Source: Streptomyces albidochromogenes | Lineage (GTDB): Bacteria; Actinomycetota; Actinomycetes; Streptomycetales; Streptomycetaceae | Direction of reading: 5' to 3' | DNA: 34,522 nt | Assembly (NCBI RefSeq): GCF_005981925.1 | Contig: NZ_VBVX01000035.1 | Span: 1 to 34,522 of the forward strand | Shown here: one piece after another, positions 7,716 to 16,300 of the stretch | How the letters are laid out: every line of letters begins with the position of its first letter | Numbering within the stretch: position 1 is the stretch's first letter | Position numbers and translations under genes: made by a program | The notes under the pieces: model-generated | Databases searched by the model: none | Told to the model about the DNA's origin: nothing | Seen by the model: the letters and a program-made list of their open reading frames with translations, nothing else

Positions 7716-8282
7716 CTACGCCTCGAAGGTCGCGGCCAGTGCCTCGGCCAGCCCGGGAACGAGCATGGCGCCGGTGAGCACCTCGGTGGGGGAGTCCTTC
7801 TCCCGCAGCCGCAGCGCGGACTCGCGCACGCCGTTGCGCAGCACGGCCACCGTCATGCGGACCTCCTGGCGGTCGGGGTGCTTCGCGACCCACTTCGCCA
7901 GCTGGGCCTCGTTCAGGCCCTCGGGCACGGACGCCTCGGCGGACGGCGGGAGCATCAGCCGCTCCACCGTGAGCGCGCAGCCGGCCACCGCGTCGGGCCA
8001 GGCGATCGTCGCGAGGAACTCGTCGAGCGGGGTGCCCGACGGGATCTCTTCCTGCTCGACCGGCGTCAGCGTGGCCGCCGGCTCGCCCTCGGCGAGACCG
8101 AGCTGAGCGGCGAGGCCCGGCTCCTGGGCGCGCAGCTGGGCGGTGTCGACGAGGGCGAACAGCCTCGCCGGCTGGTCCCAGCCGAGGCCGGAGGTGTATT
8201 CGTCGATTTCGAGCACGGCTCGGGTGAGCGGGCTCGTGGCCATGGGGGGCCCGGAGGGGGAAACGTTGGACATGGTCGACAT
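7716..8282 (-). CDS. PPA1309 family protein
   Basis: A 188-residue conserved actinobacterial protein of unknown function, recognised by LTRAVLEIDEYTSGLGWDQPARLFALVDTA, EFLATIAWPDAVAGCALTVER and HPDRQEVRMTVAVLRNG. It is soluble, with no signal peptide. Two in-frame ATGs are possible. The one at 8282 lies 4 nt after a consensus AAGGAGG (8293-8287), and the one at 8273 lies 13 nt after it, so I chose 8282. It is divergent from the UPF0182 gene, with 115 nt between. The same pairing recurs next to UPF0182 genes in actinobacteria, so a link to that membrane protein is plausible but unproven. Confidence 0.82.
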   Translation of the reverse strand: MSTMSNVSPSGPPMATSPLTRAVLEIDEYTSGLGWDQPARLFALVDTAQLRAQEPGLAAQLGLAEGEPAATLTPVEQEEIPSGTPLDEFLATIAWPDAVAGCALTVERLMLPPSAEASVPEGLNEAQLAKWVAKHPDRQEVRMTVAVLRNGVRESALRLREKDSPTEVLTGAMLVPGLAEALAATFEA

Positions 8283-8306
8283 CCTGCCTCCTTCGGACCC
8301 CAAAGC

Positions 8307-8333
8307 GGGAACTGAGTAAAGCTTCAGTAAGTT
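8307..8333 (+). promoter_or_regulatory. ECF/SigR-like promoter upstream of UPF0182 gene
   Basis: GGGAAC (8307-8312), exactly 18 nt, then GTT (8331-8333). This is one base from the SigR consensus GGGAAT-N18-GTT and has the same spacing as the sigR promoter further along this window. Transcription would start near 8340, about 60 nt before the proposed TTG start at 8398. It is a motif match only. Confidence 0.4.
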
Positions 8334-8397
8334 GCATGAGTGGGCTCTACGATCGCGGAGCCTGCTTCTACGACAGCGAACTTTCGAGGTGCGCACC

Positions 8398-11343
8398 TTG
8401 GCTTTCCAGATGCCGGACCGCGGCGGAGGCCCGACAGGGCCACGGATCAGAGTCGGCCGCCCGTCCCGGCGTGTCCGGACCCTGCTCATGACTTTGGGCG
8501 TCCTGGCCGTCCTGGCCATGGCGTTTGTCATGTTCGCCGGGTTCTGGACGGACTGGCTCTGGTACCGCTCGGTCGACTATTCGTCCGTTTTCACCACCAC
8601 ACTGTGGACCAAGATCGGGCTCTTCGCCGTCTTCGGGCTGCTGATGGCGCTCGCCGTCGGTGTGAACATCTGGCTCGCGCACCGGCTCCGGCCGCCGCTG
8701 AGCGCGATGTCCCTGGAGCAGCAGAACCTGGACCGTTACCGGATGGGCATCGCCCCGTACAAGAAGTGGGTGCTCCTCGGGGTCACCGCTCTGGTCGGGC
8801 TGATCGCCGGGGCCTCCGCGTCGGGGCAGTGGCGCACCTGGCTCATGTGGGTCAACGGTGTGTCCTTCGGCCAGAAGGACCCGCAGTTCCAGCTGGATGT
8901 GTCGTTCTTCGCGTTCGACCTGCCCTGGTACCGCTTCCTGCTCGGTTTCGGCTTCGCGGCCGCCATCCTCTCCCTGATCGCCGCCGCCCTCGTGCACTAC
9001 CTGTACGGCGGGCTGCGGATCACCAGCCCGGGCGCCAGGGCCACCGCCGCGGCCACCGGGCACCTGTCGGTGCTGCTCGGCATCTTCGTGGCGCTCAAGG
9101 CCGTCGCGTACTGGCTCGACCGGTACGGGCTCGCGGTGAAGTCGAGCGACTTCAAGGCGACGGGCAACTGGGCCGGCCTGCGCTACGTCGACGCGAACGC
9201 CTACCTCCCGGCGAAGACGATCCTCTTCTGCATCGCGGTCATCTGCGCGCTGCTGTTCTTCGCGACGCTGTGGCGCCGCACCTGGCAGCTTCCCGTCATC
9301 GGCTTCGGCCTGATGGTGCTCTCGGCGATCCTCATCGGCGGGCTCTACCCGGCGATCGTGCAGAAGTTCCAGGTCCAGCCGAACGAGCAGGCCAAGGAAT
9401 CGCCGTACATCAAGAAGAACATCGACGCGACGCGCAAGGCGTACGGCATCGACGACGCCAAGGTGGACGACTACCAGGGCGTCGGTGACAGCAAGGACAA
9501 CTCGCAGCTGCGCGAGGACGCCGACTCGGCGGCCAACTACCGGCTGATCGATCCGAACGTCGTCCCGCCGACCTTCGACCAGCTCCAGCAGGAACGTAAG
9601 TACTACCAGTTCCCCACCACCCTGGACGTGGACCGCTACAAGGGCCAGGACACGGTCGTCGGTCTGCGCGAGCTGGACCTCCAGGGCATCCCCAAGCGCA
9701 ACTGGATCAACGACCACTTCACGTACACCCACGGTTACGGCGTGGTCGCGGCCAAGGGAACGGCGGTCAAGCCGGACACCGAGGGCGCCCCGGACTTCAC
9801 CGAGTCCGGTCTGCCGACCGAGGGCACGCTCGGCGCGTACGAGCAGCGGATCTACTACGGCGAGAAGACCCAGCAGTACTCGATCGTGGGCGGCCCCCAG
9901 AAGGAGCTCGACTACGAGAAGAACGGCGAGCCCACCAAGACCACCAGCTACCAGGGCAAGTCCGGGGTCAACCTGTCGAACCCGCTGAACCGCGCCGCGT
10001 ACGCGGTGGCCTTCAGCGAGCCGCAGATCCTCTACTCGGGAGCCATCGGCGAGGGCTCGCGGATCCTGTACAACCGCACGCCCAAGGAGCGCGTCGAGGC
10101 GGTCGCGCCGTGGCTGTCCCTCGACGGCGACGCCTACCCGGCGGTTGTCAACGGGCGCGTCCAGTGGATCGTCGACGCGTACACCACCACGAACGGCTAC
10201 CCCTACGCGTCGCGCACGACGCTCGGGGACACCACGGCCGACTCGCTGTCGCAGACCGACAGCCAGCGCGCGGTGATCGCCCAGCAGAACCAGGTCAACT
10301 ACATCCGCAACTCGGTGAAGGCCACCGTCGACGCGTACGACGGCACGGTCAAGCTGTACCAGTGGGACACCGAGGACCCGGTCCTCAAGACCTGGATGAA
10401 GGCGTTCCCGGACACGGTGAAGCCGAAGGGCGACATCGCGCCCGCGCTGATGGAGCACCTGCGCTACCCGCAGGACCTCTTCAAGGTGCAGCGTGAGCTG
10501 CTCACCCGGTACCACGTCGAGAGCCCGTCGCAGTTCTACAGCGGCAGTGACGCGTGGCAGGTGCCGGACGACCCGACGACGGGCGAGAAGAGCTCCGTAC
10601 CGCCGTACTACCTGAGCCTGAAGATGCCGCAGGAGCAGGGCAGGAAGTTCTCGCTCACGACGACGTTCACCCCCAACGGGCGCCCCAACCTCGGTGCGTT
10701 CATGGCGGTCGACGCCGACGCTTCGAGCAAGGCCTACGGCACGATAAGGCTGTTGAGAGTCACGGGCGACGTGCCGGGTCCGCAGCAGGTGCAGAACCGG
10801 CTCAACAGCAACGCCGAAGTCGCCGAGTTCGTCAGGAACATGAAGGGCGCCAACTCGGACATCGAGTACGGCAACCTGCTGACGATCCCGCTGAACGACG
10901 GCTTCCTGTACGTCGAGCCGGTGTACGCCCAGGGCAACAACGCCTATCCGCTCCTGAAGAAGGTCGCCGTGTCGTACGGCAGGGAGACCGTCTTCAAGAA
11001 CACGCTCGGTGAGGCGCTGAACGCCGTCTTCGGCGAGGAGGGCGAGACGCCGCCTCCGCCGGGCGACGGCGACGGTGACACCACCACGCCGCCGACGGAG
11101 GGCGACGAGTCGCTGCAGAAGGCCATCGAGGACGCCCAGAAGGCGTACGACGAGGGCGAGGCCGCGCTCAAGGAGCAGGACTGGACCGCCTACGGCAAGG
11201 CCCAGGAGAAGCTCCAGGACGCGCTGCAGCGGGCCGCGGAAGCGGATGCCGAGACCGAGGCGCCGGCCAGCCCGGGCGCCGAGGGCGAGAAGCCCGAGAA
11301 GCCCGCCGGGCAGGACGAGAAGGGCGACCAGAAGGGCAGCTGA
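8398..11343 (+). CDS. UPF0182 family integral membrane protein
   Basis: A 981-residue UPF0182 protein. About seven hydrophobic segments fill the first third (for example [20 protein letters not shown] and the helices through residue 330). A large extracytoplasmic domain follows, with the family block [20 protein letters not shown] and long stretches typical of the family. The C-terminal 110 residues are Pro/Asp/Glu/Lys-rich and end in a short coiled coil plus a disordered tail. I chose the TTG at 8398 because GAGGTG (8386-8391) lies 6 nt upstream; the ATG at 8410 would be 18 nt away. The function of the family is unknown. It is often adjacent to YlbL-like proteases, as here. A possible ECF-sigma promoter precedes it. 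Confidence 0.9.
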   Translation: MAFQMPDRGGGPTGPRIRVGRPSRRVRTLLMTLGVLAVLAMAFVMFAGFWTDWLWYRSVDYSSVFTTTLWTKIGLFAVFGLLMALAVGVNIWLAHRLRPPLSAMSLEQQNLDRYRMGIAPYKKWVLLGVTALVGLIAGASASGQWRTWLMWVNGVSFGQKDPQFQLDVSFFAFDLPWYRFLLGFGFAAAILSLIAAALVHYLYGGLRITSPGARATAAATGHLSVLLGIFVALKAVAYWLDRYGLAVKSSDFKATGNWAGLRYVDANAYLPAKTILFCIAVICALLFFATLWRRTWQLPVIGFGLMVLSAILIGGLYPAIVQKFQVQPNEQAKESPYIKKNIDATRKAYGIDDAKVDDYQGVGDSKDNSQLREDADSAANYRLIDPNVVPPTFDQLQQERKYYQFPTTLDVDRYKGQDTVVGLRELDLQGIPKRNWINDHFTYTHGYGVVAAKGTAVKPDTEGAPDFTESGLPTEGTLGAYEQRIYYGEKTQQYSIVGGPQKELDYEKNGEPTKTTSYQGKSGVNLSNPLNRAAYAVAFSEPQILYSGAIGEGSRILYNRTPKERVEAVAPWLSLDGDAYPAVVNGRVQWIVDAYTTTNGYPYASRTTLGDTTADSLSQTDSQRAVIAQQNQVNYIRNSVKATVDAYDGTVKLYQWDTEDPVLKTWMKAFPDTVKPKGDIAPALMEHLRYPQDLFKVQRELLTRYHVESPSQFYSGSDAWQVPDDPTTGEKSSVPPYYLSLKMPQEQGRKFSLTTTFTPNGRPNLGAFMAVDADASSKAYGTIRLLRVTGDVPGPQQVQNRLNSNAEVAEFVRNMKGANSDIEYGNLLTIPLNDGFLYVEPVYAQGNNAYPLLKKVAVSYGRETVFKNTLGEALNAVFGEEGETPPPPGDGDGDTTTPPTEGDESLQKAIEDAQKAYDEGEAALKEQDWTAYGKAQEKLQDALQRAAEADAETEAPASPGAEGEKPEKPAGQDEKGDQKGS

Positions 11344-11385
11344 GCTGGGACGTCCCCGCGCCGTGGTACTGTTTGAACACAACGG

Positions 11386-11459
11386 CGCGGGGTGGAGCAG
11401 CTCGGTAGCTCGCTGGGCTCATAACCCAGAGGTCGCAGGTTCAAATCCTGTCCCCGCTA
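11386..11459 (+). tRNA. Initiator tRNA-fMet (CAT), copy 1
   Basis: A 74-nt tRNA with anticodon CAT in the loop CTCATAA. It has the initiator hallmarks: an unpaired first base (C1 against T72) and three consecutive G-C pairs in the anticodon stem (GGG/CCC). The acceptor, D, anticodon and T arms fold fully, with TTCAAAT in the T loop. CCA is not encoded. It is identical in sequence to the copy at 14020. TACTGT at 11367-11372 may be its -10 box. Confidence 0.96.
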
Positions 11460-11475
11460 CTCAGAAGAAGACGAG

Positions 11476-11503
11476 GGCCCGGATCTCGAAAGAGATCCGG
11501 GCC
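11476..11503 (+). terminator. Terminator of initiator tRNA copy 1
   Basis: A perfect 12-bp stem (GGCCCGGATCTC with its complement) capped by a GAAA tetraloop and followed by TTTGTTG. It begins 16 nt after the tRNA. The stem core is the same as in the terminator of the second tRNA copy. Confidence 0.9.
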
Positions 11504-11672
11504 TTTGTTGTGCGCCCGGACCGTCCGTGCGCCCGTGCGAAGCGTCCTTCATGCGGGGGGAGTTGGCGATTAGGCGTTTGGAGTGTCTCTCTGTGGGCAT
11601 GTCGACAAAACGCTGAAGTGACCTCACTGGCTGCGGTATACCAGGTGTACGCGGGTTGCGGGTGGTGCGACG

Positions 11673-13892
11673 ATGGTTTTTATGGGGGACAGGACAACTC
11701 TGTTGGAGACAGGGCGGTTTGTGCAGCGACATCAGGAGCACGCTGTGGACACCGTGGACACCGCTGAGGACGAGTCCGAGGCGAGGCACCGCCGCGCCGC
11801 CGAGAACGGCGACACCGAGTCGATGAGCGTGCTCGGCTCGCTGCTGCTGCGCCGAGGGGACCTCGACGGCGCCGAGCCGCACCTGCGCGCCGCGACCGCC
11901 GACGGCGACCGCGCCGCCGCGAACAACCTGGGCGTGCTCCTGCACCAGCGCGGATACGCCGACGAGGCGGCCGGCTGGTGGCGCATCGCCGCCGTGGCCG
12001 GGTCCGCCGCCGCCGCGCACGCGCTCGGCCGGCACTACCGCGAGCGCGGCGACGAGCCCGCCGCCGAGTACTGGCTGCGCCAGTCCGCCGAGCAGGGGCA
12101 CGCGCTGGGCGCCTACGCCCTCGCCGACCTCCTCGAACACCGCAGCGACGTGGGCGCCGAGCGGTGGCTGCGCGCCGCCGCCGAGCAGGGGCACCGGGAG
12201 GCGGCGTACCGCCTGGCCCGCACGCTGGACCGCCGCGCGTCGGCGGAGGCGCGGACCGGCGTCGGCGCCGCCGGGATCCTCCCGGGCGACGCGGGCACGG
12301 CCGGCGGCCGCCGGGACGCCCGCCCCGGCACGGGCGCCGTCCGGGGGCGCGGCCACCTGGACTTCGACACGGGCACCCGGCACCCCGCCGCGGCCCCGCG
12401 CACCGGCCCCGGGCTCGGTCCTTCGGGCACGCGCTACCCCGGCTACGGATACGCGGAGGCCGAGGACGGCTCCGGCGCGGGCACCGGGGAGCTCGAGGGC
12501 CCCGTCACCGGTGTGCGCCGAGAGGGTACGGACGCCGACCCGCCGGCCGCGAAGGCGGCCCAGGGCCGGGCCGCCGACACGGGCCCCGGCACCGGCACGC
12601 GCCACGCCACGGGAAACGGCCGTACCGGCGCGGGCCCCGGCACCGGGACCCGGCACACCGGGACCGGGGCCGGGGAGCTGCCCCCGGCCGTCGAGGCCGA
12701 GCAGTGGTACCGCCAGGCCGCCGCGCGCGGTCACCGGCGCGCCGCCCTGCACCTCGGCGCCATCCTGGAGGAGCGGGGCGAGCTCAAGGAGGCCGGGCGC
12801 TGGTACCTCACGTCGGCCAAGGACGGCGAGCCCCGGGCCGCCTGCGCACTGGGCTTCCTGCTGCGCGACGCCGGGGACGAGGAGAGCGCCGCCGTGTGGT
12901 GGCTGCGCGCCGCCCAGGACGGCGACGGCAACGCGGCCAACGCGCTGGGCGCCCTGCACGCCGCGCGCGGCGAGCAGCAGACCGCCGAGCGCTGGTACCG
13001 CGCCGCTCTGGACGCCGGTGACGTCAACGGGGCGTACAACCTCGGGCTGCTCTGCGCCGCCCAGGGGCGTACCGCCCAGGCCGACCAGTGGTACCGCCGC
13101 GCGGCCTACGCGGGCCACCGCGAGGCCGCCAACGCTCTCGCGATCCTGCTGCTCCAGGGCGGGGACGCGGCCGGCGCCGAGCCCTGGTTCTCCAAGGCAG
13201 CCGAGGCCGGCAGCGTCGACGCCGCCTTCAACCTGGGCATCCTCCACGCCGGGCGCGACGACGACCGTACGGCCTTCGTCTGGTACGAGCGCGCCGCCGC
13301 CGCCGGGCACACCGAGGCCGCGCTCCAGGTCGGCATCGCCCTGCTGCGCGACGGCGAGGAGCAGGACGCCGAGCGGCATCTGCGCTGCGCGGCCGGCAGC
13401 GGCAGCGCCGAGGCGGCGTTCCGGCTCGCCACGCTGCTCGACAGCCGGCAGCCCCCGGCGGGGCCGCCCGGGCTCGGCGAGACGCTGAACGAGAAGACCG
13501 AGTGCGAGGAGTGGTACGAGCGGGCCGCCGAGCAGGGGCACCGCCGCGCCCAGGTACGGGTGGGCATGCTCGCCGCGGGCCGGGGCGACCTGGAGGGCGC
13601 CGCGCGCTGGTACCGGGAGGCGGCCGAGGCGGGCAGTCGCAACGGCGCCTTCAATCTCGGGCTGCTGCTGGCCCGCGAGGGCAGCGAGCCCGAGGCAGCC
13701 CTGTGGTGGTCCCGCGCCGCCCACGCGGGCCACGGCCGCGCCGCGCTGCGCCTCGCGCTGCTCGCGGCCCGCCACGGCGAGCTGGACGAGGGCGAGCGGT
13801 GGTGCGCGCGGGCCGTCGAGCTGGGTCCGGCCGAGGTCGCCGAGCGGGCGGCGCGGCTGCGGGAGGCCCTGCACCAGGAGCTCACGGCGTAG
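11673..13892 (+). CDS. Sel1/tetratricopeptide-repeat protein with disordered insertion
   Basis: A 739-residue alpha-solenoid protein built of about fifteen 36-residue Sel1-like repeats, with recurring AEQWYRRAA-GH-EAA-LG-LL patterns. Such proteins are scaffolds for protein-protein contacts. Residues about 1-190 hold four or five repeats. Residues about 192-334 are a Gly/Thr/Arg/Pro-rich disordered insertion with repeated GPGTGTRH motifs. Residues 335-735 hold the remaining repeats, with a second short break (QPPAGPPGLGETLNEKTE). There is no signal peptide or membrane segment. The start is uncertain between ATG 11673 and ATG 11682; neither has a clear ribosome-binding site. The gene lies between two identical initiator-tRNA genes. 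The partner is unknown. Confidence 0.87.
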   Translation: MVFMGDRTTLLETGRFVQRHQEHAVDTVDTAEDESEARHRRAAENGDTESMSVLGSLLLRRGDLDGAEPHLRAATADGDRAAANNLGVLLHQRGYADEAAGWWRIAAVAGSAAAAHALGRHYRERGDEPAAEYWLRQSAEQGHALGAYALADLLEHRSDVGAERWLRAAAEQGHREAAYRLARTLDRRASAEARTGVGAAGILPGDAGTAGGRRDARPGTGAVRGRGHLDFDTGTRHPAAAPRTGPGLGPSGTRYPGYGYAEAEDGSGAGTGELEGPVTGVRREGTDADPPAAKAAQGRAADTGPGTGTRHATGNGRTGAGPGTGTRHTGTGAGELPPAVEAEQWYRQAAARGHRRAALHLGAILEERGELKEAGRWYLTSAKDGEPRAACALGFLLRDAGDEESAAVWWLRAAQDGDGNAANALGALHAARGEQQTAERWYRAALDAGDVNGAYNLGLLCAAQGRTAQADQWYRRAAYAGHREAANALAILLLQGGDAAGAEPWFSKAAEAGSVDAAFNLGILHAGRDDDRTAFVWYERAAAAGHTEAALQVGIALLRDGEEQDAERHLRCAAGSGSAEAAFRLATLLDSRQPPAGPPGLGETLNEKTECEEWYERAAEQGHRRAQVRVGMLAAGRGDLEGAARWYREAAEAGSRNGAFNLGLLLAREGSEPEAALWWSRAAHAGHGRAALRLALLAARHGELDEGERWCARAVELGPAEVAERAARLREALHQELTA

Positions 13893-13893
13893 G

Positions 13894-13909
13894 GCCGTGG
13901 GGCCACGGC
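13894..13909 (+). terminator. Hairpin directly after the Sel1-repeat gene
   Basis: GCCGTGG-GG-CCACGGC, a 7-bp palindromic stem starting 1 nt after the TAG stop. The loop is short and there is no T-tract, so it is a moderate candidate. Confidence 0.45.
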
Positions 13910-13921
13910 TGGCGGCGGATC

Positions 13922-13956
13922 GTTTCGCCACTGGCCGCCCGCTGTTTCGCCACCGG
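13922..13956. repeat. Direct repeat upstream of second initiator tRNA
   Basis: GTTTCGCCACTGG (13922-13934) and GTTTCGCCACCGG (13944-13956) match at 12 of 13 positions. They are 22 nt apart start to start, about two helical turns, and lie just upstream of the tRNA promoter. Confidence 0.55.
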
Positions 13957-13978
13957 TCACCGCGGAGAGGGAACGGAT

Positions 13979-14007
13979 TTGCGCCGGTCGGCAGGGCGAC
14001 GTACAGT
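13979..14007 (+). promoter_or_regulatory. Promoter of initiator tRNA copy 2
   Basis: TTGCGC (13979-13984), a 17-nt spacer, then TACAGT (14002-14007) is a good housekeeping (HrdB-type) promoter. The expected start is near 14013, a few bases before the mature tRNA 5' end at 14020. Confidence 0.6.
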
Positions 14008-14019
14008 CGGGTTTACCGA

Positions 14020-14093
14020 CGCGGGGTGGAGCAGCTCGGTAGCTCGCTGGGCTCATAACCCAGAGGTCGCAGGTTCAAATCCTGTCCCCGCTA
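14020..14093 (+). tRNA. Initiator tRNA-fMet (CAT), copy 2
   Basis: All 74 nt are identical to the tRNA at 11386, including the C1/T72 mismatch, the three G-C anticodon-stem pairs and the lack of encoded CCA. The upstream flanks of the two copies differ. The downstream terminator is related but longer here. Confidence 0.96.
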
Positions 14094-14104
14094 CTGATGA
14101 AGTA

Positions 14105-14144
14105 GCCGAAGGCCCGGATCTCGAAAGAGATCCGGGCCTTCGGC
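14105..14144 (+). terminator. Terminator of initiator tRNA copy 2
   Basis: A perfect 18-bp stem (14105-14122 with 14127-14144) and a GAAA tetraloop. The inner 12 bp are identical to the terminator of the first tRNA copy; six further pairs (GCCGAA/TTCGGC) extend it. Confidence 0.9.
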
Positions 14145-14170
14145 GTGCAGTCGTGCAGTGACGCGAACGG

Positions 14171-14209
14171 CGAAGGGCCCGGCACCGGATTCCGGTGCCG
14201 GGCCCTTCG
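14171..14209 (-). terminator. Terminator of catR
   Basis: An 18-bp perfect stem (14171-14188 with 14192-14209) and an ATT loop. It starts 16 nt beyond the catR stop on the minus strand. Together with the tRNA terminator it separates the two transcription units. Confidence 0.8.
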
Positions 14210-14225
14210 GCCGTGTCGAGGCGGG

Positions 14226-14642
14226 TCAGGCGGAGGCGCAGGTGGGGCACGTGCCCCGGTAGGTCACCTCTACGTCCGAGATCGTAAAGCCGAAGCGCTC
14301 GGAGTCGGGCAGGTCCGTGAGCGGATCGCCGACCGGGTGAACGTCGCGTATGGCGCCGCAGCGCGCGCACACCAGGTGGTGGTGCGGGCGGTGCGCGTTC
14401 GGGTCGTACCGCTTCGCCCGGCGGTCCGTGGACACCTCGAGCACCTCGCCGAGGGACACCATCTCACCCAGCGTGTTGTAGACGGTCGCCCGGGAGATCT
14501 CGGGCAGCTTCGCGACGGCGCGCGCGTGCACCTCGTCGGCAGTCAGGTGGATGTGGTCCCCGTCGAGGACTTCGGCCACGACGCGCCGCTGAGCGGTCAT
14601 GCGCCAGCCGCGTCCGCGCAGTCGTTCCAACAGGTCACTCAT
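14226..14642 (-). CDS. catR: Fur-family peroxide-responsive repressor CatR
   Basis: A 138-residue Fur/PerR-type metalloregulator. The N-terminal winged helix (about 1-80, [13 protein letters not shown] ... [20 protein letters not shown]) binds DNA. The C-terminal domain carries the [13 protein letters not shown] metal site and a CPTCASA tail; the two CxxC pairs form the structural zinc site of the family. Divergent linkage to a catalase makes it the counterpart of S. coelicolor CatR, which represses catA and itself until peroxide oxidises it. The ATG at 14642 has no Shine-Dalgarno sequence. TAGGCT 7 nt upstream (14655-14650) suggests a leaderless mRNA. A Fur-type operator lies in the catA promoter beyond it. 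Confidence 0.93.
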   Translation of the reverse strand: MSDLLERLRGRGWRMTAQRRVVAEVLDGDHIHLTADEVHARAVAKLPEISRATVYNTLGEMVSLGEVLEVSTDRRAKRYDPNAHRPHHHLVCARCGAIRDVHPVGDPLTDLPDSERFGFTISDVEVTYRGTCPTCASA

Positions 14643-14663
14643 GCGATCCAGCCTAACAGTGGT

Positions 14664-14677
14664 GGGACCCAGGTCCC
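14664..14677. promoter_or_regulatory. Inverted repeat in catR promoter region
   Basis: GGGACC-CA-GGTCCC, a perfect 6-2-6 palindrome just upstream of the catR -10 candidate TAGGCT. It does not resemble the A/T-rich catA operator, so if it is functional it may bind a different protein. Confidence 0.35.
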
Positions 14678-14703
14678 GAACGGGTGTGACTTTGGATGTT
14701 TGC

Positions 14704-14731
14704 TTGACTTAGACAAAGTCTATTGTAGGAT
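14704..14731 (+). promoter_or_regulatory. catA promoter
   Basis: TTGACT (14704-14709), a 16-nt spacer and TAGGAT (14726-14731). The expected start is near 14738, leaving a leader of about 50 nt before the catA start. The CatR operator fills the spacer. Confidence 0.7.
14706..14722. promoter_or_regulatory. Fur/PerR-type 7-1-7 operator for CatR
   Basis: GACTTAG-A-CAAAGTC (14706-14720) is a 7-1-7 inverted repeat with one mismatch, and it contains the perfect palindrome TAGAC-AAA-GTCTA (14710-14722). A third half-site, GACTTTG, lies at 14688-14694. Occupancy would block RNA polymerase at catA. Binding by CatR is inferred from the position and from Fur-family box architecture. Confidence 0.65.
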
Positions 14732-14786
14732 CGAGAACGGCAAACGCCAAGGGACAGGACTTGCAGGTATGACGCAGGAGGCGCAC

Positions 14787-16238
14787 GTGACGCAGGGACC
14801 GCTTACCACGGAGGCCGGCGCGCCGGTCGCCGACAACCAGAACAGCGAGACCGCTGGCGTCGGCGGTCCCGTTCTGGTCCAGGACCAGGCGCTGCTGGAG
14901 AAGCTCGCGCACTTCAACCGCGAGCGCATACCGGAGCGCATCGTCCATGCGCGCGGTGCCGGTGCCTACGGCACCTTCACCGTCACCCGTGACGTCTCGC
15001 AGTGGACGCGGGCGAAGTTCCTCTCCGAGGTCGGCAAGCAGACCGAGACCTTCCTGCGCTTCTCGACGGTCGCGGGCAACCTCGGCTCCGCGGACGCGGT
15101 GCGCGACCCCCGCGGCTTCGCGTTGAAGTTCTACACGGAGGAGGGGAACTACGACCTCGTCGGGAACAACACCCCCGTCTTCTTCATCAAGGACGCCATC
15201 AAGTTCCCGGACTTCATCCACACGCAGAAGCGCGACCCGTACACCGGCTCGCAGGAAGCCGACAACGTCTGGGACTTCTGGGGCCTGAGCCCCGAGTCGA
15301 CGCACCAGGTGACCTGGCTGTTCGGCGACCGCGGCATCCCGGCGACGCTGCGCCACATGAACGGGTACGGCTCGCACACGTACCAGTGGAACAACGAGGC
15401 CGGCGAGGTCTTCTGGGTCAAGTACCACTTCAAGACCGACCAGGGCATCAAGAACCTCACCACCGACGAGGCCAACCGCCTCTCCGGCGTCGACCCCGAC
15501 TCGCACCAGCGCGACCTGCGCGAGGCCATCGAGCGCGGTGAGTTCCCGTCCTGGACCGTGCAGGTGCAGATCATGCCGGCGGCCGAGGCGGCGACGTACC
15601 GCTTCAACCCGTTCGACCTGACCAAGGTCTGGCCGCACGCGGACTACCCGCCGATCGAGATCGGCAAGCTGGAGCTCAACCGCAACCCGGAGAACATCTT
15701 CGCCGAGGTCGAGCAGTCGATCTTCAGCCCCGCGCACTTCGTGCCGGGCATCGGCCCGTCGCCCGACAAGATGCTCCAGGGCCGCCTCTTCGCGTACGGC
15801 GACGCCCACCGCTACCGCGTCGGCATCAACGCCGACCACCTGCCGGTGAACCGTCCGCACGCCACCGAGGCGCGGACGAACTCCCGTGACGGCTTCCTGT
15901 ACGACGGCCGCCACAAGGGCACCAAGAACTACGAGCCCAACAGCTTCGGCGGCCCCACGCAGACGGGCCGGCCGCTGTGGCAGTCCGTCCCGGTCAACGG
16001 CGGCACGGGCAACCACGAGGCCCCGGTCCACGCCGAGGACAACGACTTCGTCCAGGCGGGCAACCTCTACCGCCTGATGTCCGAGGACGAGAAGGGCCGC
16101 CTGATCGACAACCTGGCCCAGTTCATCTCCAAGGTGTCGCGCGACGACATCGCGGAGCGCGCGGTCAACAACTTCCGTCAGGCGGACGACGACTTCGGCA
16201 AGCGGCTGGACGCCGCGGTCCAGGCCCTGCGCGGCTAG
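14787..16238 (+). CDS. catA: Monofunctional haem catalase CatA
   Basis: A 483-residue clade-3 small-subunit haem catalase that disproportionates hydrogen peroxide in the cytoplasm. The active-site residues are present: His54 in [12 protein letters not shown], Asn127 in [12 protein letters not shown] and the haem-ligand Tyr337 in [13 protein letters not shown]. The length matches the family. I chose the GTG at 14787 because AGGAGG (14776-14781) lies 5 nt upstream and the product then begins [17 protein letters not shown], as catalases of this type do. The ATG at 14769 would add six residues. It is transcribed divergently from catR under a promoter whose spacer holds a Fur-type operator, so peroxide induction is expected. 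A strong terminator follows. Confidence 0.95.
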   Translation: MTQGPLTTEAGAPVADNQNSETAGVGGPVLVQDQALLEKLAHFNRERIPERIVHARGAGAYGTFTVTRDVSQWTRAKFLSEVGKQTETFLRFSTVAGNLGSADAVRDPRGFALKFYTEEGNYDLVGNNTPVFFIKDAIKFPDFIHTQKRDPYTGSQEADNVWDFWGLSPESTHQVTWLFGDRGIPATLRHMNGYGSHTYQWNNEAGEVFWVKYHFKTDQGIKNLTTDEANRLSGVDPDSHQRDLREAIERGEFPSWTVQVQIMPAAEAATYRFNPFDLTKVWPHADYPPIEIGKLELNRNPENIFAEVEQSIFSPAHFVPGIGPSPDKMLQGRLFAYGDAHRYRVGINADHLPVNRPHATEARTNSRDGFLYDGRHKGTKNYEPNSFGGPTQTGRPLWQSVPVNGGTGNHEAPVHAEDNDFVQAGNLYRLMSEDEKGRLIDNLAQFISKVSRDDIAERAVNNFRQADDDFGKRLDAAVQALRG

Positions 16239-16258
16239 TACGGACGCTTGTCGTGGGC

Positions 16259-16293
16259 AGAGGGCCGGATCCCCCGAGGGGGTCCGGCCCTCT
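16259..16293. terminator. Bidirectional terminator between catA and CBS gene
   Basis: AGAGGGCCGGA and CCCCC pair with GGGGG and TCCGGCCCTCT, giving a long stem with a single bulged T, followed by TTTC on the plus strand. It begins 20 nt after the catA stop and ends 7 nt from the convergent CBS gene. Confidence 0.8.
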
Positions 16294-16300
16294 TTCGCGC

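Noticed and set aside
8368..11382. A 1000-codon open frame on the minus strand opposite the UPF0182 gene
   Set aside because: It mirrors the codon bias of the real gene, its product is low-complexity Arg/Leu/Val/Gly sequence with no domain, and the plus-strand product is a recognised family. The same applies to the long antisense frames opposite the Sel1 gene, catA, aroA and the HD-domain genes.
13969..13995. GGGAAC upstream of the second initiator tRNA as an ECF promoter
   Set aside because: No GTT or similar -10 at the required spacing; TTGCGC-N17-TACAGT is a better promoter.
14769..14786. Upstream ATG of catA
   Set aside because: The consensus AGGAGG lies between it and the GTG at 14787, at ideal spacing for the GTG, and catalase homologues begin at that point.
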